Positions 1 through 5,163 of a stretch of 5,163 bases of DNA are shown here, in pieces. Location: NCBI GenBank assembly GCA_903831545.1, contig CAIKYI010000270.1, forward strand, positions 1-5,163. Direction: 5' to 3'. Below the pieces are notes generated by a model that saw only the letters and a list, made by a program, of their open reading frames with translations, was not told the DNA's origin and did no database searches. Numbering within the stretch: the stretch's first letter is position 1; each line of letters starts with the position of its first letter. This DNA is from an uncultured Methylobacter sp. (lineage in GTDB: Bacteria; Pseudomonadota; Gammaproteobacteria; Methylococcales; Methylomonadaceae). Both the position numbers and the translations under genes were made by a program.

Positions 1-1222
1 GCGTGCCATCCCAGGTTTTAACCGGTTCCAGACAGGTATCGCAATTGCCGCAAGGTTGTTCAAGCGTGTCACCAAAATAAGCCAACAAACCTTGGCGACG
101 ACAATGTACCTGCTCGCACAAGGCCAACATGGCATCCAGTTTGTGATATTCGATGCGTTTATGTGCCTCATCGGCATTGGATTCCTGCAGCATTTTGCGC
201 AGGGTAATCACATCCTGCAAACCGTAAGCCATCCAGGCATCGGCAGGCAAGCCATCGCGTCCGGCGCGCCCGGTTTCCTGATAATAGGCTTCAACGCTTT
301 TAGGCAAATCCAGATGTGCAACAAAACGAACATTGGGTTTGTCGATGCCCATGCCAAAAGCAATGGTCGCTACTATCACCAAACCTTCTTCCATTAAAAA
401 CTGGTGTTGATGCCTGGAACGTGAGTCACTGTCCATTCCGGCATGATAGGGCAGGGCATTAACGCCTTTGGTTCTAAGCCACTCTGCAGTTGCATCGACT
501 TTTTTTCGCGATAAACAATATACAATCCCTGCGTCACCCGAATGTTCGGCACGAATAAAATCAATCAGTTGTTCACGTGAATTTTGTTTCTGCACGATCC
601 GGTAACGAATGTTGGGACGATCAAATCCGCTAAGAAAAAGTTTGGCTTGATCCAAGCCCAGACGCATTTTGATTTCTTCGCGGGTTTTGTCGTCGGCTGT
701 AGCAGTCAGGGCAATGCGGGGAATAGCAGGAAAGCGTTCATGCAGCAAAGAAAGTTGCAGATAATCCACCCGGAAATCATGGCCCCATTGAGAAACACAA
801 TGCGCTTCGTCAATCGCAAACAACGCAATCTGAATCTGTTCAAATAAAGCACCAGTTCGGGCCGAAGTCAAACGTTCCGGGGCAATATACAGCAAATCCA
901 GTTCGCCATTAAGTAATTGCTGCTCTATTTTTCGAGCTTGTTCAAAGGATAAGGTTGAATTTAAAAAAGCAGCTTTAACGCCCAGTTGCAGTAAGGCGTT
1001 AACCTGATCCTGCATTAGCGCAATCAACGGCGAAATAACAATACCTACGCCGGGTCTGATTAGCGCCGGAATCTGATAGCACAGCGATTTACCGCCGCCG
1101 GTCGGCATTAAAACCAGGGCATCATGGCCGGCTATAAGACGCTCGATAACCTCCTGTTGCTGGCCTCTGAATTTATCATAACCAAAAACAGTTTTCAGTA
1201 TTTCTTGGGGAGTGTTATTCAT
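1..1222 (-). CDS. recQ: ATP-dependent DNA helicase RecQ (3' end outside window)
   Basis: This is a 3'-5' superfamily 2 DNA helicase of recombinational repair and replication-fork processing in the cytoplasm. My translation gives 407 uninterrupted residues. They contain, in order, the RecQ motif 0 ([10 protein letters not shown], residues 13-22), Walker A PTGGGKS (40-46), DEAH box (138-141) followed by the RecQ-specific aromatic loop QWGHDFR (145-151), motif [17 protein letters not shown], motif [18 protein letters not shown], and motif [12 protein letters not shown] (315-324). Four zinc-ligand cysteines follow at 374, 391, 394 and 397, with the same 17/3/3 spacing as E. coli RecQ. No key residue is missing. 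The winged-helix and HRDC regions, about 200 residues in a 600-residue RecQ, lie beyond position 1. The ATG at 1222 is the first ATG after an in-frame upstream TGA and places motif 0 at the usual distance. The Shine-Dalgarno is weak: GAAG lies only 2 nt from the ATG. The gene follows the SNF2 gene in the same direction after 111 bp. Confidence 0.97.
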   Translation of the reverse strand, partial: MNNTPQEILKTVFGYDKFRGQQQEVIERLIAGHDALVLMPTGGGKSLCYQIPALIRPGVGIVISPLIALMQDQVNALLQLGVKAAFLNSTLSFEQARKIEQQLLNGELDLLYIAPERLTSARTGALFEQIQIALFAIDEAHCVSQWGHDFRVDYLQLSLLHERFPAIPRIALTATADDKTREEIKMRLGLDQAKLFLSGFDRPNIRYRIVQKQNSREQLIDFIRAEHSGDAGIVYCLSRKKVDATAEWLRTKGVNALPYHAGMDSDSRSRHQHQFLMEEGLVIVATIAFGMGIDKPNVRFVAHLDLPKSVEAYYQETGRAGRDGLPADAWMAYGLQDVITLRKMLQESNADEAHKRIEYHKLDAMLALCEQVHCRRQGLLAYFGDTLEQPCGNCDTCLEPVKTWDGT

Positions 1223-1255
1223 AACTTCAATTTCTAAGCCTAAATAAATTCAACG

Positions 1256-1336
1256 GTGTAGCTTGGCATAAGTGAGGTTGAGCAGCACTGCAAAGCTGCG
1301 ATCCCTCCAATAGTAGCGATCTACACGCCAACCTCA
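1256..1336. repeat. Intergenic cluster of inverted and direct repeats between the SNF2 gene and recQ
   Basis: Directly visible elements are as follows. A perfect 8-bp inverted repeat has TGAGGTTG at 1273-1280 and CAACCTCA at 1329-1336; its right arm contains the complement of the SNF2 stop codon. Inside it is a 5-bp hairpin, GCAGC (1282-1286) with GCTGC (1295-1299) and an 8-nt loop. GATC at 1300-1303 and 1318-1321 can also pair and forms part of a direct repeat GCGATC (1298-1303 and 1316-1321). Two further arm pairs cross rather than nest: GTGTAG (1256-1261) with CTACAC (1321-1326), and TTGGC (1263-1267) with GCCAA (1327-1331). Together they could fold as an 8-bp stem closing two small hairpins. 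No T-run follows on either strand, so it does not look like a standard intrinsic terminator. A dispersed palindromic repeat of the REP or MITE kind is a reasonable guess, but the copy number is unknown. Confidence 0.55.
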
Positions 1337-4300
1337 TAAAGGTTCAAACAAAGCTGTCAAATCATCCGCCGTCAGTTTGAGGGACTCTTCTTTGTTACCG
1401 TCCTTGTAAATACCTTCGGCCAAGGCTCGTTTTTTATCCTGCATGGCAATAATTTTTTCTTCCACGGTATTTTCGGTAATCAGCTTATAGACAAAAACCG
1501 GCTTGTCCTGGCCAATGCGATGGGCGCGATCTGCGGCCTGGCTTTCAGCTGCGGGATTCCACCAGGGATCATAAATTATCACCGTATCAGCTTCGGTCAG
1601 ATTCAGACCGACCCCGCCAGCTTTCAGACTGATCAGAAAAACATTAACGTCACCACTTTTAAAGCGCTCTATAGCTTCGTCACGGTTACGCGTTTGGCCG
1701 GTCAGTTTGGCATAACCAATATGACGGGAACTTAATTCGGTTTCAATTAAAGCAATCATACGAGTGAATTGCGAGAAAACCAAGATTCGACGACCTTCTT
1801 CAAGTTGTTCCGGTAAAATCTCCATCAGCAAGTCCAGCTTGGCGGATTCCTGTACCTTTTGCGCCTCTACCAACCTTAGTGTACGAGGGTCGCAGCAGGT
1901 TTGTCGCAGCTTAAGCAAGGCATCCAGAATGGTGATGTGACTACCGGCCAAACCTTTTTGGGCAATCGCATCGCGGACTTTTTTCTCCATCGTTAAACGA
2001 ATGCTTTCGTACAAAGCCGCCTGTTTAGGATAAAGCGGCACGGAGCGAATAATTTCGGTTTTAGGCGGTAATTCGGTGGCTACTTCCTGCTTGGTACGAC
2101 GCAACATAAAAGGCGCAACACGATTTGAGAGTCTGGATCTTTGCTCGTTATCGCCATGTATTTCAATGGGTGTGCGGTAACGTTTTTTAAAGGTGGCGCT
2201 GTCGCCCAAAAAGCCCGGCATTAAAAAATCAAACTGCGCCCAAAGTTCGCCCAAATGGTTTTCCATCGGCGTACCGGTGAGACAAAGCCGGTGGCTGGAT
2301 TTTATCTGACGCACTAGCCGAGCGGCTTTGGAAAGCGGATTTTTGATGGTTTGGGCTTCGTCCAGTATCAAATAGTGATACTCATGCTCGAGCAAGGTTT
2401 CCTCATCTCGCGACAGCAAAGGATAAGTGGTCAGAATCAGATCATAGTCCCTGATTTTATAAAACAGCTGTTTACGTTCGGTGCCTTGTAGGATCAAAAC
2501 TTTCAGATCCGGCGTGAAGCGTTCGGTTTCCCGTCGCCAGTTACTCATCAAACTGGTTGGCGCGATGATCAAACTGGGTAGTCTCATGCGCCCCTTTTGC
2601 TTTTCAAGTAACAAATGCGTGAGGGTCTGAATAGTTTTGCCGAGCCCCATATCGTCAGCAAGAATGCCTGCGAAATTATATTCCCGTAAAAATTGCAGCC
2701 AGTTAAGTCCCTGCTGTTGGTAATGCCGAAGCTCTGCTTGCAAGTTGTTTGGCAACTCGACATCCTGAATACCGGTAAAGTTTTTTAATTTTTGCCCAAG
2801 TTCCCGTAACGCCTCCCCGCCACTGATCGAAAATAATCCGTAGTTTTGCTCTTCAAGGTCGGCAAGCACGGCGGCGTTAAAACGCGATAATTTCAATGAC
2901 CCATCTTTCGCTAAGGTGCTGCTGTTAAACAACTCGATCAACACATTTAAAAATGGTTTTATTTTGTCGCTGGGCAAGGACAAATAGTTGTGGTCACCCA
3001 GAGGGATACTCAGCATTTCAGGGAGATTTTCCGGGTCGTAGTTTTCCAGCACAGGCATAATCAACGGCAATAAAGGTAGAGACTGACCGTCAATTTCTAT
3101 GTTAAAACGCATTTCAAACCAGTCGTTTTGGCCTTCGCTAATTTCAGCGTCCCAATTCTGCGCAACTTGAAAGTTAAGTAAAAAACTTTCATCGATATCA
3201 ATAAGCCAGCCATCCTGTTCCAACTCCAGCAACGAATTTTGGAGAAAGTTTCCCCAACGTGCAGCACTGTCCATTGAGGAAACTTGAGCAGGACTGTGTA
3301 AAAGCAGTTCTTGTCGACCGATTTCAATCGACAAGGCCGATGTAAAACCCAGATTGGTTAGACGCTGTATTTCCTGTTGTTCACTTTCCAGGTTACGTTT
3401 AATCCTTACCAGCCCCTGCTCGGTTTTTACCACACTATAATCTTCAGCGGGAATTGCAGAAATCGTCCAGTCGCCATAATTAAAAGTTACCGCCATAAAA
3501 TGGCTGTATTGCTGGGGTGTTACCTGATGCCCAAACAGTAAAAGTCGGGGCTTTGGCATTAAGTCATCTGTTTCGATCAAGTCGACTTTTTTAGGCGCTG
3601 GCAGTGGCAATCCCGGATGCTCGATAATCAGGCGTTGACTGAATTCATCGGCATATTCAGCCGGTATCATTGGTGCCGACAGAATATTTCTAAGTTGCTC
3701 TGTCGAAAGTTTATGTGTATTAAGCGTTCCTATTACCCCCAAAGATTCGTCCAGATATTGCGGTGGTTCGGTAAGTAACATGATTGCCTTAACATCAGTT
3801 GTTACCGCTAATTGGTAATCTCCGGTAGCGGTTTCCTGCCAGTTAAATTTTAACTCGCGCTCCGTTCCTTTGATTAAGGGTTGGCTCACGATGTCTTTCC
3901 AGTACAATCGACCCGTTTTTAATAACTTGGACACTGCCAAAAAACCCGTAGCCCCTACAATCAAGGGTTCTTCTTTGAAAGTTGGGTTTAAGGCTGTGAG
4001 CAGTTTTGCAATATCCTGATCTTCCGGTTGCACATAATTAAGATAGGAATAACTGTAACGCAGATTATTTAAAGTCGTTTTTCTGCCTTTATTTAATCCG
4101 CCTGTTTTCTTAACTTTAGTGATTAAAAGCTCAATGGTAAATTCATGTTTGGCATTACCCGGCTTCAAAATATAGGCAATAAATTCCTGGTTGATATCGG
4201 CTTGCAGGGGAACTTGAAGGTGAAGACTATCGAGCCAGTCAAGACAGCTGGGATGTAAATCCCCTGCTGCAAGAATCTGGTCGGAATTTTGATACATGAG

Positions 4301-4603
4301 GCAAGCCGCAGCAACGTGCTTGCAGTTAAAACCGATTGGGCAAGTGCAGTCGCCTTCAATCTCTGCAGCGCTAAAATCCGGGCGCCAAATAATGCGAATA
4401 TTTTGTTTGTACGGTGTTAGATGACTGCCTTTAACCGAACAATTGAGCTGGACATAAAGAGCGCCCTCGCTTTTAACCGTCAGGTTAAGCACTGATCCTT
4501 TTTCAAAATAGCTACATCCACGTTCATAAAAAGCATCTCCACATTCGTAGCGTATATCGGAGCGTAGCAGTTTTTTTTGTTTATTCATTAAGATGGCAGG
4601 CAC
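1334..4603 (-). CDS. SWIM zinc-finger, SNF2-family DNA-dependent ATPase (helicase-like)
   Basis: This 1089-residue protein belongs to the SNF2 group of superfamily 2 ATPases, which translocate on duplex DNA and remodel or displace bound proteins. Near the N terminus is a SWIM-type zinc motif CxC-x5-CxH (C86, C88, C94, H96), a likely nucleic-acid or protein contact. Residues about 130-610 match no domain I recognise. The ATPase core runs from about 620 to the C terminus: ADDMGLGKT Walker A/motif I (649-657, K656), motif Ia IIAPTSLMSNW, motif II DEAQ (748-751), motif III LTGTP (775-779), motif IV region LVFSQF (941-946), motif V KAGGVGLNL (994-1002) and motif VI QAADRAHRIGQ (1022-1032). All catalytic motifs look intact. 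The start is uncertain. GTG at 4603 is the longest option, with an in-frame TAA three codons upstream; ATG at 4588 (MNKQKK...) is at least as likely and would give 1084 residues. Neither has a clear ribosome-binding site. This architecture is known in bacteria, but the cellular role is poorly defined. It is not RapA, which lacks SWIM. Confidence 0.95.
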   Translation of the reverse strand: MPAILMNKQKKLLRSDIRYECGDAFYERGCSYFEKGSVLNLTVKSEGALYVQLNCSVKGSHLTPYKQNIRIIWRPDFSAAEIEGDCTCPIGFNCKHVAAACLMYQNSDQILAAGDLHPSCLDWLDSLHLQVPLQADINQEFIAYILKPGNAKHEFTIELLITKVKKTGGLNKGRKTTLNNLRYSYSYLNYVQPEDQDIAKLLTALNPTFKEEPLIVGATGFLAVSKLLKTGRLYWKDIVSQPLIKGTERELKFNWQETATGDYQLAVTTDVKAIMLLTEPPQYLDESLGVIGTLNTHKLSTEQLRNILSAPMIPAEYADEFSQRLIIEHPGLPLPAPKKVDLIETDDLMPKPRLLLFGHQVTPQQYSHFMAVTFNYGDWTISAIPAEDYSVVKTEQGLVRIKRNLESEQQEIQRLTNLGFTSALSIEIGRQELLLHSPAQVSSMDSAARWGNFLQNSLLELEQDGWLIDIDESFLLNFQVAQNWDAEISEGQNDWFEMRFNIEIDGQSLPLLPLIMPVLENYDPENLPEMLSIPLGDHNYLSLPSDKIKPFLNVLIELFNSSTLAKDGSLKLSRFNAAVLADLEEQNYGLFSISGGEALRELGQKLKNFTGIQDVELPNNLQAELRHYQQQGLNWLQFLREYNFAGILADDMGLGKTIQTLTHLLLEKQKGRMRLPSLIIAPTSLMSNWRRETERFTPDLKVLILQGTERKQLFYKIRDYDLILTTYPLLSRDEETLLEHEYHYLILDEAQTIKNPLSKAARLVRQIKSSHRLCLTGTPMENHLGELWAQFDFLMPGFLGDSATFKKRYRTPIEIHGDNEQRSRLSNRVAPFMLRRTKQEVATELPPKTEIIRSVPLYPKQAALYESIRLTMEKKVRDAIAQKGLAGSHITILDALLKLRQTCCDPRTLRLVEAQKVQESAKLDLLMEILPEQLEEGRRILVFSQFTRMIALIETELSSRHIGYAKLTGQTRNRDEAIERFKSGDVNVFLISLKAGGVGLNLTEADTVIIYDPWWNPAAESQAADRAHRIGQDKPVFVYKLITENTVEEKIIAMQDKKRALAEGIYKDGNKEESLKLTADDLTALFEPL

Positions 4604-4772
4604 AAACAGTTAGATAATATGCTTATTGTACTGCAATCTTGTGTAGTTTTAGGAATAGGTATTATCTCCAACGTTTGTCACCCGATAGGACAATCGAAAT
4701 CTCTCATCAATTCAATTCAGGCGAGCAGTATCAGTTTGAGCTATTCAAGTTGCGTGCTTTATATACGGAAGG
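4604..4772. other. Upstream region of the SNF2 gene, presumed promoter, no recognisable gene
   Basis: This is noncoding spacer between the SNF2 gene and the AT-rich inverted repeat. On the minus strand there are -10-like hexamers just ahead of the GTG start (TACAAT at about 4625-4630 and TATTAT at about 4614-4619). Neither has a convincing -35 partner at 16-18 nt, so no promoter is called. A 53-codon plus-strand reading frame crosses the region but lacks coding support. A small imperfect dyad CGAT-N6-ATCG occurs at 4683-4696. No tRNA, riboswitch or other RNA was recognised. Confidence 0.4.
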
Positions 4773-4792
4773 TCTAAAAATAGATTTTTAGA
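4773..4792. repeat. Perfect AT-rich 9-bp inverted repeat with 2-nt centre
   Basis: TCTAAAAAT at 4773-4781 and ATTTTTAGA at 4784-4792 are exact reverse complements separated by AG. On the minus strand it starts 19 nt after the small gene's stop codon, and each strand ends in a short T-run, so it could act as a weak, possibly bidirectional, transcription terminator. The almost spacer-free symmetry also fits a dimeric regulator's operator upstream of the SNF2 gene. The low GC of the stem argues against a strong terminator. Confidence 0.5.
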
Positions 4793-4812
4793 GATTATTT
4801 ATAAAGATCTCT
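4790..4812 (-). terminator. Possible weak intrinsic terminator of the small hypothetical gene
   Basis: AGAGAT (4790-4795) and ATCTCT (4807-4812) form a 6-bp stem with an 11-nt AT-rich loop. Read on the minus strand, the hairpin begins at the last bases of the small gene's TAA stop and is followed by an A-rich then T-rich stretch supplied by the neighbouring palindrome. Its left arm shares bases 4790-4792 with that palindrome, so the two stems cannot form fully at the same time. The call is tentative because the stem is short, AT-rich and not followed immediately by a T-tract. Confidence 0.25.
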
Positions 4813-5084
4813 TAAGCAGAATGAAGCGTTTTATTCACGGGTGATTTATTCGAAGGATTGTTAGGGCAAAATTTACCGATCGATTCACGATTACAGTCAC
4901 TTAAGCGGGTTTGATAACACAAGACACAGCGATTTAAGCGACGCTGATAACGGCAGGAAGCTAACATTACAAGGCCATCCAGACGATCAAACAGCACTTT
5001 ATTTTCTATGTATCGTGTGTGCTGTTTAACCTGTAAGGCTGCATAAAGATCACCCGCCTGATTGATTAAGATGTCATTATCCAT
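4812..5084 (-). CDS. Small cysteine-rich hypothetical protein (90 aa)
   Basis: I do not recognise this protein. The first half (residues 8-43) reads as a probably helical segment with spaced hydrophobic residues (LYAALQ...VLFDRLDGLVMLA). The second half is basic and has five cysteines (C44, C53, C56, C64, C73), including a CVLC pair, so metal binding is possible but unproven. There is no signal peptide or membrane segment, and the last 17 residues are polar and probably disordered. The ATG at 5084 is the first ATG after an in-frame TAA three codons upstream. A Shine-Dalgarno-like AGAAGG sits at 5095-5100, 10 nt before it, at the long end of normal spacing. It is in the same direction as the SNF2 gene, 208 bp upstream of it, with inverted repeats between, so it is probably a separate transcript. 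Support for a real gene is the SD, the ATG just after a stop and the uninterrupted frame. A chance frame cannot be excluded. Confidence 0.55.
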   Translation of the reverse strand: MDNDILINQAGDLYAALQVKQHTRYIENKVLFDRLDGLVMLASCRYQRRLNRCVLCYQTRLSDCNRESIGKFCPNNPSNKSPVNKTLHSA

Positions 5085-5094
5085 TTCTATTTAA

Positions 5095-5100
5095 CCTTCT
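5095..5100 (-). promoter_or_regulatory. Ribosome-binding site for the small hypothetical gene
   Basis: AGAAGG on the minus strand, 10 nt before the ATG at 5084, is the best Shine-Dalgarno match ahead of any of the three genes. It is the main reason for treating the 90-codon frame as a gene. Confidence 0.45.
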
Positions 5101-5163
5101 AGAACTGGTTGCTCTGGGCCAGCAGATCACACCATGTCTAATTAAAATCAATTTTTTATAAAA
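5101..5163. other. Upstream region of the small gene, AT-rich at the window edge
   Basis: The outer part (5140-5163) is strongly AT-rich and, on the minus strand, includes TTGATT (5146-5151) and TTTAAT (5141-5146). These could belong to a promoter, but a matching partner hexamer is either poor or outside the window. A short dyad, TGCT (5110-5113) with AGCA (5121-5124) around CTGGGCC, lies nearer the gene. No coding frame is supported here. Confidence 0.3.

Noticed and set aside
56..397. Plus-strand 113-codon frame.
   Set aside because: It is antisense to the conserved helicase motifs V and VI and the zinc region of recQ; the minus-strand reading is unambiguous.
584..847. Plus-strand 87-codon frame.
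   Set aside because: It is antisense to the recQ DEAH box and motif III region and has no independent support.
1223..1336. Intrinsic terminator for the SNF2 gene.
   Set aside because: Stems are present, but no T-run follows them on the minus strand, so termination is not supported by the usual pattern.
1520..1735. Plus-strand 71-codon frame.
   Set aside because: It is antisense to motifs V and VI of the SNF2 ATPase.
3097..3327. Minus-strand 76-codon frame inside the SNF2 gene in another register.
   Set aside because: The SNF2 frame runs through this region without interruption on the same strand; it is a shadow frame without a start signal.
4165..4359. Minus-strand 64-codon frame inside the SNF2 gene near the SWIM motif.
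   Set aside because: It is out of frame with the intact SNF2 reading frame, and there is no sign of a frameshift.
4619..4777. Plus-strand 53-codon frame starting ATG with a hydrophobic N terminus (MLIVLQSCVVLGIG), which would be divergent from the SNF2 gene.
   Set aside because: It has no Shine-Dalgarno, the rest of the protein is low-information and serine-rich, and it lies across the presumed SNF2 promoter and ends inside the AT-rich palindrome. It is most likely a chance frame.
1..5084. A DISARM-like or other SNF2-containing defence system.
   Set aside because: No methyltransferase, nuclease, phospholipase D domain or other defence partner is present. The neighbour is a standard recQ, and the SNF2 protein has the SWIM architecture seen in ordinary bacterial chromosomes.

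Overview
The window reads as a bacterial chromosome of moderate GC content. The RecQ here is very close to the gammaproteobacterial type: from memory of the E. coli protein, the helicase motifs and zinc-cysteine spacing match. A gammaproteobacterium is therefore the best guess, but genus cannot be set from this sequence. No transposase, integrase, phage gene, tRNA, rRNA or CRISPR array was seen.

All three supported genes lie on the minus strand, so transcription runs from the right end of the window to the left. In that order: (1) a short hypothetical gene at 5084-4812 encoding a 90-residue cysteine-rich protein; (2) a 208-bp spacer with an AT-rich 9-bp perfect inverted repeat just after that gene; (3) a large gene at 4603-1334 for a SWIM zinc-finger plus SNF2-family ATPase of 1089 residues; (4) a 111-bp spacer holding a compact set of inverted and direct repeats, one arm of which contains the SNF2 gene's stop codon; (5) the first 407 codons of recQ at 1222-1, cut off by the window edge inside or just after the zinc-binding region.

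The two large genes both encode superfamily 2 DNA-dependent ATPases. RecQ is a 3'-5' DNA helicase of recombinational repair and replication-fork processing. SNF2-family proteins usually translocate on duplex DNA and remodel protein-DNA complexes without unwinding. Their tandem placement suggests a genome-maintenance neighbourhood, but the 111-bp repeat-bearing gap means co-transcription is unproven.

Most of the window is ordinary coding DNA. The parts that merit a second look are the repeat cluster between SNF2 and recQ, the paired AT-rich inverted repeats downstream of the small gene, the unrecognised cysteine-rich protein, and the long uncharacterised middle of the SNF2 protein. I saw no clear evidence for a new multi-gene system.
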